From the NCBI RefSeq assembly GCF_002237645.1, contig NZ_MJUZ01000014.1, positions 1 through 64,000 on the forward strand: a stretch of DNA of 64,000 nucleotides, read 5' to 3'. The first letter of the stretch is position 1. Every line of letters starts with the position of its first letter. A program made the translations under genes and the position numbers. Shown here in pieces: positions 1-8,561 of this stretch. A model generated the notes under the pieces. It did no database searches and was not told the DNA's origin. It saw only the letters and a list, made by a program, of their open reading frames with translations. This DNA is from Desulfovibrio sp. MES5 (GTDB lineage Bacteria; Desulfobacterota; Desulfovibrionia; Desulfovibrionales; Desulfovibrionaceae).

Positions 1-119
1 TGCTCGGTTACAGCAATTTTGCGGCAAGCCAGGGCAATACTTTCGCCTTGTCCCACAAGAACTTCAACCTCGCGAAGCTTGAAAATGATTTGCTCTGGAG
101 TAAATGCTTTGCGACCCAT
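1..119 (-). CDS. IS3-family transposase OrfA, N-terminal part
   Basis: The minus-strand reading starts MGRKAFTPEQIIFKLREVEV and continues to the window edge for about 39 codons. This is the usual opening of IS3-family OrfA, the small helix-turn-helix protein that binds the element's ends and is joined to OrfB by frameshifting. Only the beginning of the helix-turn-helix region is present. The ATG sits inside the element at 119, which agrees with the inverted repeat at 162-186. Confidence 0.75.
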   Translation of the reverse strand, partial: MGRKAFTPEQIIFKLREVEVLVGQGESIALACRKIAVTE

Positions 120-186
120 TTGATGCCCTCCATGGCTCCACCTTATACTAACTTTTTAGGCGGACCAGTTTTTTGGGGGCAGGTCA
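1..186 (-). mobile_element. End of an IS3-family insertion sequence, cut by the window edge
   Basis: The first 119 bases encode, on the minus strand, the N-terminus of an IS3-type OrfA. About 45 bases beyond its start is a terminal inverted repeat at roughly 162-186 which, read from the outside, begins TGACCTGCCCCCAAAAAACT. A TG-ended repeat just upstream of orfA fits the left end of an IS3-family element. The rest lies outside the window, so intactness cannot be judged. Confidence 0.75.
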
Positions 187-336
187 GCCACCGCCACAGC
201 CGCAGATGTAAAAAGCCCCACACCCCCGACAGATGAAGCTTGTCATGCAGGCGTGATCGGCTTTCCTATCTTCTCGGTGGGACATGCAGGCCATTGCCGC
301 GTACCGTTGTTTTTCGGCATTGCGCTGAGATGACAT
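184..336 (-). CDS. Possible small cysteine-rich protein ending at the IS boundary
   Basis: A minus-strand frame from an ATG at 336 gives about 50 residues ending in CRGCGAFYICGCGGG. Its stop codon is the TGA that begins the insertion sequence's inverted repeat. The clustered cysteines (CxxC, then CxC) look like a metal-binding knuckle, and the frame may be an older gene cut short by the insertion. There is no good ribosome binding site close to the ATG; an upstream in-frame start at 420 is also possible. I do not recognise a family, and chance openness is a real alternative. Confidence 0.3.
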   Translation of the reverse strand: MSSQRNAEKQRYAAMACMSHREDRKADHACMTSFICRGCGAFYICGCGGG

Positions 337-630
337 ATTTTTATTCGATTTTTTATCTATCCTTTTGACTCCGGCTATAATGCATTTTATAGTCTTCCCT
401 AAATAATTATCCCTCCCCAATAATGCGATGTTTAAAAACGCCCCGCATTAGAGCAATTCTTGATTCTGGCAAATTTCGTCTGTATTATTGCATGGTTGCA
501 ATTTTTTCACACACAGACTTTACTAAGGAGTCGCCTTTGTAACAATTCTATTCTGCTGCATGTATCTCCAGCGTGTTTTTATTGAGGCAATGACATAATT
601 TCAATATGCCGCAAGCATGAGGAGTGGCAG
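337..630. other. Intergenic region upstream of the chemotaxis receptor
   Basis: This AT-rich stretch holds no gene I can support. A TATAAT hexamer occurs near 376, but no well spaced -35 partner was found. It presumably carries the promoter of the chemotaxis gene that starts at 631. Confidence 0.4.
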
Positions 631-2661
631 ATGCGTTTGAGCCTTACCCACAAATATGTCGGATCCCTGTTTTCAGCTCTCATTACCTGTTGCGCCATTG
701 TTTTGTTTGTATCCATCTATTACATGAAGAAGCCGATACATGAAGAAATGCGCAACAGCATACACCGCATGCAGAATATTGTTCACTCCGCCAATGAAAT
801 GACCATCCAGCGGTTTGCTCAAAGTGCCGCCTTTATTGCCGATAACGAGCGCCTGGCCCGCGCGATGGCCTCCAGTGATCATGATGAAGTGTTTACCCTT
901 TCTGAAAAAGCCATGAAGATGGCCAACTCAGACTTTATGTCTGTGACGGATGCCCAGGGTATCGTTATTGCGCGGGGGCATGCCAAGGACAAATACGGCG
1001 ACAGCATCGCCAAGCAGGAAACCGTCGCCAAAGCCATGATGGGTGTGCCTGCACAGGCTGTGGTGACAGGCCCGCTCAATCCCTTCACGTTGCGCGCATC
1101 ACAGCCGGTTCTTTACGAAGGGCGGCTGGTGGGAACCATATCCATCGGCGTATCGCTCACCACCCCTGTCTATCTGGACTGGCTCAGTCAGCTTGCCGGG
1201 GCCGCAGTCACCATTTTCAAGGGTGATACGCGCGTCATGACAACCATTCTTTTTGAGAACAAACGCGCCGTGGGTACAAAGCTTGATGCCCCGAACATTA
1301 TTGACGCAGTGCTCGAGCGTGGCGAAACGGTTTTTGTGCATGACAGCATTCTTGGTGTCCCGTATCAGTCAGCGTATTGGCCGGTGAAGGCTGCCGATGG
1401 AAAAATTGTTGGCATGTGGTCTACCGGAGCGCCCATCAGCGAACTGAAAAAACTTGAAAACGAGGCGATGTTTACGGCCATCAGTGTGGCCGCCGCTTTG
1501 CTGCTGGTGCAGTTGGGCATTTCGGTCTTTGTCGGCTTGCGTGTGAGCGCGCCGGTACGAAAAATAACCAGGTATGCCCTTGATGTGGCCGATGGCAAAC
1601 AGGATAGCGCGCTGACGGTGCGCGGTTCGGATGATATGGGCATGCTGGCCGATGCCTTGCGCGGTATGGAAAAAAACTTGCGCACACTGGTGTTGGAAAC
1701 CACTGAAAAGGCCCGAGAAGCCGAAAAGAGCGGTGAAGCCTGTAGAAAGGCAATGCAGGAGGCAGAGTTGGCCAAGGCAAAGGCGGAGCAAGCCAGATGT
1801 GATGGCATGTCAAGCGCGGCGGCGCATATTGAAGAAGTTGCCGCCAAGCTCAGCGATTCGGTTTCAGACATTGGCGAGCAGGTGGAAAATACTGATCTCG
1901 CTCTGAACCGCGCTGTGTCCAAGCTGGCCGAAATAGCTTCAGCCATGGAAGAAATGAACTCCACAGTGCTTGCGGTCGCCACCAATGCGAGCGGCGCTGC
2001 GGATATTTCAGATGCGGCGCGCAAGCTGGCGGAATCTGGCTCCGGCGTGGTTTCTCAGGCCGTATCCAGCATCCAGCAGGTGCAGCAGCAATCGCTGGGC
2101 CTCAAGGGCGGCATGACCCAGCTTGACGAACATGCAAGGGCCATCAGCCGCATCATGAACGTCATTTCCGATATTGCCGACCAGACAAACCTGCTGGCCC
2201 TTAATGCAGCCATTGAAGCTGCCCGCGCTGGCGACGCTGGCCGGGGATTTGCCGTTGTGGCTGACGAGGTTCGCAAGCTGGCGGAAAAAACTATGACATC
2301 CACCACGGATGTGGGCGAGGCCATCCGGGCTATCCAGTCCAGTGCGGCGCAAAGCATTCAGCAGGTTGATGACGCCGTGAACAATATCTCTGTAGCCACG
2401 GATTATTCCAATAAATCCGGTCAGGCGCTGCAAGAGATCGTGGGCATGGTGGATAAAACTGCTGACGAGGTGCGCGCCATCGCCACAGCCAGTGAGCAGC
2501 AGTCAACCGTAAGTGACGAGATCAGCAAGTCCATTAACGATGTGAACTATCTGACCCACAATACTTCAGAATCTATGAAAGTGGCCCTGCATGAGCTTGA
2601 TGCGCTACGCCAGCAGACGCAGAGCCTTATGGATCTGGTGGAAAATCTAAAAAAATCCTGA
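631..2661 (+). CDS. Methyl-accepting chemotaxis protein
   Basis: This 676-residue transmembrane receptor senses a periplasmic signal and controls the CheA kinase. It has a first membrane segment near residues 10-30, an extracytoplasmic Cache-like sensor domain to about 280, a second membrane segment near 283-303, a HAMP domain, and a long helical signalling domain. The hairpin tip contains [20 protein letters not shown] followed by [18 protein letters not shown], the conserved CheA/CheW contact region. No C-terminal pentapeptide for CheR tethering is seen; the protein ends in VENLKKS. A GAGGAG-type ribosome site precedes the ATG. The gene stands alone, so the ligand cannot be inferred from context. 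Confidence 0.95.
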   Translation: MRLSLTHKYVGSLFSALITCCAIVLFVSIYYMKKPIHEEMRNSIHRMQNIVHSANEMTIQRFAQSAAFIADNERLARAMASSDHDEVFTLSEKAMKMANSDFMSVTDAQGIVIARGHAKDKYGDSIAKQETVAKAMMGVPAQAVVTGPLNPFTLRASQPVLYEGRLVGTISIGVSLTTPVYLDWLSQLAGAAVTIFKGDTRVMTTILFENKRAVGTKLDAPNIIDAVLERGETVFVHDSILGVPYQSAYWPVKAADGKIVGMWSTGAPISELKKLENEAMFTAISVAAALLLVQLGISVFVGLRVSAPVRKITRYALDVADGKQDSALTVRGSDDMGMLADALRGMEKNLRTLVLETTEKAREAEKSGEACRKAMQEAELAKAKAEQARCDGMSSAAAHIEEVAAKLSDSVSDIGEQVENTDLALNRAVSKLAEIASAMEEMNSTVLAVATNASGAADISDAARKLAESGSGVVSQAVSSIQQVQQQSLGLKGGMTQLDEHARAISRIMNVISDIADQTNLLALNAAIEAARAGDAGRGFAVVADEVRKLAEKTMTSTTDVGEAIRAIQSSAAQSIQQVDDAVNNISVATDYSNKSGQALQEIVGMVDKTADEVRAIATASEQQSTVSDEISKSINDVNYLTHNTSESMKVALHELDALRQQTQSLMDLVENLKKS

Positions 2662-2722
2662 CCAGCTGCCTGATTGCGACGCCTTAAAAGAGAAAAGGCC
2701 GCGATCGGGTCAAGCCCTGATA

Positions 2723-2792
2723 TGCCCCCATCGGAGCAGACAACGGTATAAAGGCCAGCCCGGCTGAACGTTGTCCCCGATGGGGGCATTTT
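2723..2792 (+). terminator. Likely terminator after the chemotaxis gene
   Basis: The arms TGCCCCCATCGG (from 2723) and CCGATGGGGGCA (to 2788) pair perfectly, with an additional inner ACAACG/CGTTGT pairing, and TTTT follows. It begins about 60 bases after the receptor stop codon. Confidence 0.65.
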
Positions 2793-3152
2793 ATGATTAG
2801 CAGAAAAAGGCTTTTACAACATTGCGTTCACGCAGAAAACGGCCGGCGATACCCTGAAGAAGACATTCTGGGCAGGGGCGGGCAATGAGAAGTCACGTCC
2901 ATTGTCGCTAACGTGGCTTGCTTACAAAGCCCCAAATAGCAGTACAGTCGCGCATGAGCGCCTCCACTACGGAACAGGAAAACTTGTAACAAAAATGTTT
3001 TGTTGGTGAAGGCGTAAAACAATAATGTATTACGTGACAGCATTAAAACTATTCAACACGTTAATATAAAACACTATTTAAAGTGGAACAAGTAATGCAA
3101 TTGTTCGAGGCAGTTATACGTCATAAACATCCCGTTCAATAAGGAGTACCTG
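2793..3152. other. Intergenic region before ggt
   Basis: No gene, RNA or clear regulatory motif was recognised in these 360 bases. The last 15 bases carry the AAGGAG ribosome site of the next gene. Confidence 0.4.
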
Positions 3153-4910
3153 ATGTTCATGAGTTTTCTGTCTCTGGCAAAACGCAAGACATTGCCGGTC
3201 ATGGTGGCCTGTGGCCTGCTCGTGCCCACCACGGCAAGCCCGGCGCAAGACGCGCCCCAGTATACGGCAACCATCTCTGCCGCCACGAACCCCTTAAGCA
3301 CACGGGGCATTGTCACCTCGCCCAACTACCTTGCCTCGCAGGCCGGGCTTGAGATTCTGCGCAAAGGCGGAACCGCCGTGGACGCGGCCATTGCCACGGC
3401 CTCCACTCTGGCGGTGGTGTATCCGCAGATGTGCACACTGGGCGGCGACAACTTCTGGTTGATCTACAATGCCAAAACCGGCGAATTGAAGGCCCTGAAC
3501 GCCAGTGGGCGCTCTGGCGAAAAAGCCACCATAGATTTTTACAAATCCAGGGGCGTCTCCAAAATACCTTCGCGCGGCTATCTGGCGGCCAATACTGTTC
3601 CGGGCGTCGTCTCGGGCTGGGGAGCGGCGTACGAGTTCAGCAAGGACGGCATGAAGAGCCCCCTGCGCTGGAAAGACCTGCTGGCCTCGGCCATCGACTA
3701 TGCCGACAAGGGCTTTCCTGTCAGCACCTCGCTGGCTTTCTGGAGCAAGATCAACACCAACCCTGCAGACTCTGAATTCCGCAACCTGCAACGGTTTGAC
3801 GCCTTCCGCAAAACCTATCTGCACCCTGACGGCAGCCCGTACACAGTGGGTCAGGTCATGCGCCTGCCAGAACTGGCAGCCACACTGCGCCAACTTGCCG
3901 ATAAAGGCTCCAAGGAATTTTATACAGGCGACATTGCCAAGCGTATTGTGGCCGATTTGCAGGCCAACGGCGGCCTGCTGACGCTCAGCGACTTTGCGGC
4001 GCATAAGGCGGACTGGGTAAAGCCCATCTACGCCGACTACCGGGGCTACAAGGCGGCGAACTTTCCCCCCAACACCCAGGGCATGGCTTCGCTGGAAATC
4101 CTGAACGTCCTTAACAATTTCGACATCAAGGCCATGGGCGAAGGCACGGCAGACTATTACCATGCCCTGATTGAAGCCACAAAAGAAGCCTTTGCCGACC
4201 GCGACAAATACCTTTCTGACCCCGACTTTGTAAAAATCCCTCTGGATTATCTGCTTTCTGCGCAGCATGGCAAAGAGCAGGCCGCACGCATACGCATGGA
4301 CAAGGCGGCTGAAAAGGTGACTCCCCTTGACCCCAAGGGCGACACCATCTGGCTTGGCGTCGTGGACTCTGAAGGCAATGCCGTTTCACTGATCCAGAGC
4401 ATCTATCACGACTTCGGCTCGGGCATCGTTGCGGGCGGCACAGGCGTGCTGCTGCAGAACCGGGGCAGCTTCTTTTCGCTTGACCCAAGCCATGTTAACC
4501 ATCTTGAGCCCCGCAAGCGTACGTTCCATACGCTCAACCCCGCCATGCTGCTCAAAGACGGCAAACCTTTTCTGGTATACGGCACAATGGGCGGCGAAGG
4601 CCAACCCCAGACCCAGGCCGCCATTGTCACGCGCGTGGTTGATTTTGGCATGACGCCGCAAGAGGCCATCTCCGCGCCTCGCTGGCTCTATGGCCGCACC
4701 TGGGGCGCTGCTTCCAATGACCTCAAGCTCGAAGGGCGAATCCCCCAAAATGTCGTGGATGAACTGCAGCGTCGCGGGCATCCTGTGCGCTCGGTCGAGG
4801 ACTACACCGATACTATGGGGCATGCCGGGGCCATTCTTGTGGATCAGACCAGCGGCGTGCTCCAGGGGGCGACCGACCCCCGTGGCGACGGCCTCGCCGC
4901 TGCGTATTAG
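3153..4910 (+). CDS. ggt: Secreted gamma-glutamyltransferase
   Basis: Gamma-glutamyltransferase cleaves or transfers the gamma-glutamyl group of glutathione and related compounds, normally in the periplasm, and matures by self-cleavage into two subunits. The 585-residue product starts with a signal peptide (positively charged KRK, hydrophobic stretch, small residues before TASPA). Family regions include GGTAVDAAIATASTLAVVYP near the N-terminus. The likely self-processing threonine is Thr398 in GDTIWLGVVD, matching the family's T-T-H-x-x-V-V-D site with a substituted histidine. The length equals that of the usual precursor. An AAGGAG site precedes the chosen ATG; a second ATG two codons later is possible. 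The gene is monocistronic. Its TAG stop overlaps the start of a dispersed repeat. Confidence 0.92.
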   Translation: MFMSFLSLAKRKTLPVMVACGLLVPTTASPAQDAPQYTATISAATNPLSTRGIVTSPNYLASQAGLEILRKGGTAVDAAIATASTLAVVYPQMCTLGGDNFWLIYNAKTGELKALNASGRSGEKATIDFYKSRGVSKIPSRGYLAANTVPGVVSGWGAAYEFSKDGMKSPLRWKDLLASAIDYADKGFPVSTSLAFWSKINTNPADSEFRNLQRFDAFRKTYLHPDGSPYTVGQVMRLPELAATLRQLADKGSKEFYTGDIAKRIVADLQANGGLLTLSDFAAHKADWVKPIYADYRGYKAANFPPNTQGMASLEILNVLNNFDIKAMGEGTADYYHALIEATKEAFADRDKYLSDPDFVKIPLDYLLSAQHGKEQAARIRMDKAAEKVTPLDPKGDTIWLGVVDSEGNAVSLIQSIYHDFGSGIVAGGTGVLLQNRGSFFSLDPSHVNHLEPRKRTFHTLNPAMLLKDGKPFLVYGTMGGEGQPQTQAAIVTRVVDFGMTPQEAISAPRWLYGRTWGAASNDLKLEGRIPQNVVDELQRRGHPVRSVEDYTDTMGHAGAILVDQTSGVLQGATDPRGDGLAAAY

Positions 4911-5010
4911 AGCGGAGTACCTTTGAAACCCTTGTGGGGGAGGGACCCTTTTGCAAAAGGGTCCCTCCCCCACGTCCCCACCCCCTAAAACTCTTGGCGT
5001 ATTCCAGCAG
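4908..5010 (+). repeat. Dispersed palindromic repeat, family 2, copy 1
   Basis: The element begins with the TAG stop of ggt (TAGAGC) and contains a perfect 40-base palindrome at 4934-4973 with arm GTGGGGGAGGGACCCTTTTG. It then runs through CCCCACCCCCTAAAACTCTT. The same order of blocks occurs at 34704-34803 after bioF, and the core occurs again at 38526-38569. It may act as a terminator for ggt, but the precise fusion to the stop codon suggests a mobile origin. The right boundary is approximate. Confidence 0.75.
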
Positions 5011-5548
5011 TGCGCAAAGAGTTTTCTGATCTGAAGCAGAGGTTGCAGAGACAAGAATGCTCCGCGCCCCCCTGGTCACAACACTCGCCCGGGTACAATC
5101 CGCAGTTGCGCCTGTGCAGCAAGCCTTCGTACGACACCCCCTGTACGCTCACACGTCTGAAATGCCTTGTGGGGCTCCCCCCCACACGCATTAACCAATG
5201 GCAAAACTGATGCGAGTGCCCGTTGATTCTTTCGACACAACTATACGTTTATCCGACAGCGTGCGATGGCGCGTGAATAATTCTTCAACGACATGCGTAA
5301 AATTTCAGCCCGGCTTTGCGCCATAAAGGGAAGAGTTACACGCCCGACATTATCAGCAGTATCACTATCAGCTTTTAATTTGCCTGCCTCCATCAAAGCC
5401 ATTTTCTCCGTGTAGCATTGCCGACCCCTTGGTGCTAACGTATTCATAAGCATTGCCGCGCCACAACGGTGCGACAAGCATTCACGCCTAATCCCATCAT
5501 AAAGAGGCTCCTTTTTCCAAAAAACACATATCAGCCAGGAGGCAGATT
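5011..5548. other. Intergenic region upstream of cueO
   Basis: About 540 bases without a supportable gene. A minus-strand frame of 78 codons (5241-5477) is open but has no recognisable family or ribosome site. The last bases hold CAGGAGGCAG, the ribosome binding site for cueO. Confidence 0.4.
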
Positions 5549-7306
5549 ATGACGCGCCGCGATCTTATCAAACTCCTCAGCATATTGGGCGTCGGCAGCA
5601 TGCTGCCCTTCGGCCCCAGCGCTTTTGCCGCCCCCCAACCCTCATTGCCCATTCCACCCCTGCTCAAGCCAGACGCCAGTGGCCGTATCCGTTTGAAAAT
5701 ACAACAAGGGCAAAGCCAATGGGGTCATCACCCCACAACCACCTGGGGCTATAACGGCCCCTTGCTAGGCCCGGCCCTGTCCCTCCAGCGCGGACAGAAA
5801 GTACAGATGGAAGTGGAGAATGCCCTGAACGAAGACACCGTCGTACACTGGCATGGGCTCAAAATTCCCGGCATGGTCGATGGCGGGCCGCAGACCTCCA
5901 TTGCCCCCGGCGCACTATGGAAACCGGAACTTGTCATCGACCAGCCCGCAGCGACGTGCTGGTTCCATCCGCATCCGCACGCCAAAACGGGCCGCCAGGT
6001 GGCTATGGGCCTTGCGGGACTGGTCCTCATCAACGACGAAGAAAGCCAACGTCTGCCCCTGCCTAAAACCTGGGGCGTGGACGACATTCCGGTAATCCTT
6101 CAGGACAAGCGCCTGAACGCCACCGGGCAGATCGACTACACAATGGACGACATCAACGCCGCCATTGGCTGGTTTGGCGATCTTATGCTGACCAACGGCA
6201 GCCTGTACCCGCAACACGCCGCCCCACGCGGCTGGCTGCGCCTGCGACTGCTCAACGGCAGCAACGCCCGATCCATGCGGCTGGCCGCCAGCGATGGCCG
6301 CCCCCTGTACGTCATTGCCAGCGACGGAGGTTTTCTTGCAGAACCTGTAAAACTCACGGAACTGCCTATCCTCATGGCCGAACGTTTCGAAGTGCTTGTT
6401 GACCTGCGCGACGGCAAAGCCTTTGACCTTGTAACCCTGCCAGTCAGGCAAATGGGCATGACCCTGCCGCCATTTGACCGCTCCCTGCCCGTGCTGCGCA
6501 TACAACCTACTGAAAACAAAGGCCATGCAGCGATGCCAGACCAGCTTGCCGCGCTGCCGCCCTTGCCGGGACTTGAAGGCCTGCCCGTCAGAACGCTGAA
6601 ACTCTCTATGGACCCCAGACTCGACCAGCGGGGTATGGAGCAGTTGATGCAGCGGTACGGTCACGCGGCAATGGCCGGAATGAGCATGGACATGCACGGC
6701 GGAGCAATGGCTGCCTCTGATCCGCATGCGGGGCACGGATCAATGAACATGCCCGCCTCCGGGCAGGGCATGGGACACAACACGGCCCAAAGTATGGATC
6801 AGGGCATGAATCACGGCATGAATGGCGGTATGGGACACAGCATGGGGCAAGGCCAGGATGCCGGCATGGGCCACGGCATGTCCGACATGCCCAATCAGGG
6901 GATGAACCATGGCGCTATGAATATGGGCGCATCACAGCAAGCCTCCGGCCCCTTTGACCTCTGGCGCAGCAATTACATCAACGGTCAGGCCTTCATGATG
7001 AACAAGCCCATGTTTGACGCCAAAAAGGGCCAGTACGAACGCTGGATTATCTCTGGCGTCGGCGACATGATGCTGCATCCCTTCCATATTCACGGCACGC
7101 AGTTCCGCATTTTGTCAGAAGATGGAGCGCCGCCGCAAAAGCACCGCAGCGGATTCAAGGATGTCGTCCGCGTTGAGGGCAAGGTGAGCGAGGTGCTGGT
7201 GCGCTTTGACCACCTTGCCCCCAAGGAACACGCCTACATGGCCCACTGCCATTTGCTTGAGCATGAAGACACCGGCATGATGCTGGCATTCACGGTGAGC
7301 GGCTAG
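5549..7306 (+). CDS. cueO: CueO-like multicopper oxidase with methionine-rich insert, Tat-exported
   Basis: Multicopper oxidases of this group oxidise Cu(I) to the less toxic Cu(II) in the periplasm with O2 as acceptor. The 585-residue product begins [10 protein letters not shown], a twin-arginine signal, and a small-residue cleavage region ends at about residue 28. All copper motifs are present: HWHG near residue 100, [17 protein letters not shown] and the C-terminal [13 protein letters not shown]. Between roughly residues 370 and 470 lies a stretch packed with MGH, MNH and MSM repeats, longer than the Met-rich helix of E. coli CueO and likely to bind Cu(I). The N-terminal [16 protein letters not shown] matches CueO closely. 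It stands alone. Its TAG stop lies in a MITE-like repeat. Confidence 0.9.
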   Translation: MTRRDLIKLLSILGVGSMLPFGPSAFAAPQPSLPIPPLLKPDASGRIRLKIQQGQSQWGHHPTTTWGYNGPLLGPALSLQRGQKVQMEVENALNEDTVVHWHGLKIPGMVDGGPQTSIAPGALWKPELVIDQPAATCWFHPHPHAKTGRQVAMGLAGLVLINDEESQRLPLPKTWGVDDIPVILQDKRLNATGQIDYTMDDINAAIGWFGDLMLTNGSLYPQHAAPRGWLRLRLLNGSNARSMRLAASDGRPLYVIASDGGFLAEPVKLTELPILMAERFEVLVDLRDGKAFDLVTLPVRQMGMTLPPFDRSLPVLRIQPTENKGHAAMPDQLAALPPLPGLEGLPVRTLKLSMDPRLDQRGMEQLMQRYGHAAMAGMSMDMHGGAMAASDPHAGHGSMNMPASGQGMGHNTAQSMDQGMNHGMNGGMGHSMGQGQDAGMGHGMSDMPNQGMNHGAMNMGASQQASGPFDLWRSNYINGQAFMMNKPMFDAKKGQYERWIISGVGDMMLHPFHIHGTQFRILSEDGAPPQKHRSGFKDVVRVEGKVSEVLVRFDHLAPKEHAYMAHCHLLEHEDTGMMLAFTVSG

Positions 7307-7459
7307 GAAAACGCTGATTTATTCCGTTTGGCGGCGTTGCTTCACTTTTTTTGAAACAGTCGAGGACGGAAGAGTCCACTCCTGCTTCAAAAAATGATCG
7401 CGCCTTGCCAAACGAAACAACTGCGCGTTTCCAATAGCTCTTTAATCAGTGCTTTCCTA
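7304..7459 (+). repeat. MITE-like repeat, family 1, copy 1
   Basis: This 156-base element has imperfect terminal inverted repeats: TAGGAAAACGCTGATTTATT at the left and, read from the right, TAGGAAAGCACTGATTAAA. It encodes nothing. A second copy lies at 10740-10910 in the opposite orientation, matching through blocks such as CCGTTTGGCGG, GACGGAAGAGTCCACTCCTG and GATCGCGCCTTGCCAAACGA. The TAG stop of cueO is the first three bases of the element. The terminal repeats suggest mobilisation in trans by a transposase not seen in the window. Confidence 0.85.
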
Positions 7460-7510
7460 AATTTGCAGGTTGTGCTGTCCTGCGTGGTGACATTGCATTG
7501 CAGGTAATAC

Positions 7511-7540
7511 GATAAAGGGAGGCTATTGCCTCCCTTTATC
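7511..7540. terminator. Perfect hairpin between cueO and cooC
   Basis: The arms GATAAAGGGAGGC and GCCTCCCTTTATC pair over 13 bases around a TATT loop. The site lies between two convergent genes, so it may stop transcription from either side, although no long T run follows on either strand. Confidence 0.5.
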
Positions 7541-7640
7541 GTCCAGAACGTATCTCTCGGCCGTAGTGATAAAAATCTATACGTGCATCCGTCAGCAGCG
7601 AGGCAGCGCCGTTACCCCATTGTGCTGCTACCCCATTGTA

Positions 7641-8441
7641 CTACTGCTCAAACTCGCGCAGCAGGCTTTCCATAAAGGCATCCAGCTTGTCCTGCGCGGC
7701 CTGATCCAGGCCCAGCACAGTGGCTGAATGCAGCTGCTTTTCGCTCAACTGATCAATCACGGGCAGGGGCACACAACGGCCCGGCAAATGGTCCAGAGCG
7801 GGAAGATTGGCGGCCTGTTCGGCGCTGGCCCGGTTAAGAATCAGCGTCTGCCTGTTCAGCCCAAGATCCGCAGCCATGCGCGACACTTGCCCCGCTGTTT
7901 GCAGCGAACGCATGCTCGGCTCCGAAACCACAAGCAGGTGATCCACATGCGCCACCGTGCCGCGACCAAGGTGCTCTACCCCGGCTTCCATATCCACCAG
8001 AACCCAGTCGTTGCGCTCAAGCACCAGATGCGCCAGCAAGGCCTTGAGCAAGGCGCTGGCTTCACAGGCGCAGCCTCCATTGGCCGAGGTAAGCGCCCCC
8101 ATAACCAGCAGGCGTTTTTCGCCCACGGGTCTCTCGCCCAGCGGCGGCCCGCAGACCTTCAAGGGGGCGGAAAGTATTTCAGGCAAATCACTGACATGCG
8201 GGTTCAGCATCATCATGCCGCCCTGCCCCGCTGGCCGTATGCGTTCCTGCACAAGCTCGGGCCGCTGGCTCAGGGCAATGGGCATTGCAGCCATGTCCAG
8301 CCCGCAGGCCTGACCAAGGGACAAAGCCGTGTCCGCATCCACCAGCCACACGTTATGCCCCTGGCGTGCGAGGTAGTCGCCAAGCCAGGCCGTCATGGTG
8401 GTTTTGCCCACGCCCCCCTTGCCGGAAACAGCAATCTTCAT
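7641..8441 (-). CDS. cooC: CO dehydrogenase maturation ATPase CooC
   Basis: CooC is a cytoplasmic dimeric MinD/ParA-type ATPase that inserts nickel into the C-cluster of CO dehydrogenase. The 266-residue product opens MKIAVSGKGGVGKTTMTAWL, a deviant Walker A loop with the signature lysine at residue 8, and has the CxC metal site at Cys124 and Cys126 in GGCACEASA. The start was set at 8441 because AGGAGT lies just upstream; a longer open frame to 8537 lacks family similarity. It follows cooS in the same direction, so the two are very probably one transcript, separated by a stable hairpin at 8503-8539. Confidence 0.93.
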   Translation of the reverse strand: MKIAVSGKGGVGKTTMTAWLGDYLARQGHNVWLVDADTALSLGQACGLDMAAMPIALSQRPELVQERIRPAGQGGMMMLNPHVSDLPEILSAPLKVCGPPLGERPVGEKRLLVMGALTSANGGCACEASALLKALLAHLVLERNDWVLVDMEAGVEHLGRGTVAHVDHLLVVSEPSMRSLQTAGQVSRMAADLGLNRQTLILNRASAEQAANLPALDHLPGRCVPLPVIDQLSEKQLHSATVLGLDQAAQDKLDAFMESLLREFEQ

Positions 8442-8502
8442 AACAACTCCTGAAACAGTTTGGCGTGAAAGAACCCGGGCGCATCGTAAACAGACATTCT
8501 GA

Positions 8503-8539
8503 CCGTGGCGGCGAAAGTTCGCCGCCTCCGCCGCCACGG
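8503..8539 (-). promoter_or_regulatory. Intercistronic hairpin between cooS and cooC
   Basis: The 11-base arms CCGTGGCGGCG and CGCCGCCACGG pair perfectly and lie between the cooS stop and the cooC start. No T run follows on the minus strand, so RNA stabilisation or partial attenuation is more likely than full termination. Such a structure would favour more CooS than CooC. Confidence 0.5.
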
Positions 8540-8561
8540 CGGAATGCCGGATTGCAGCGTC

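Noticed and set aside
1365..2024. Long minus-strand open frame inside the chemotaxis gene
   Set aside because: It is the complement of GC-rich coding sequence; the plus-strand frame has full family motifs.
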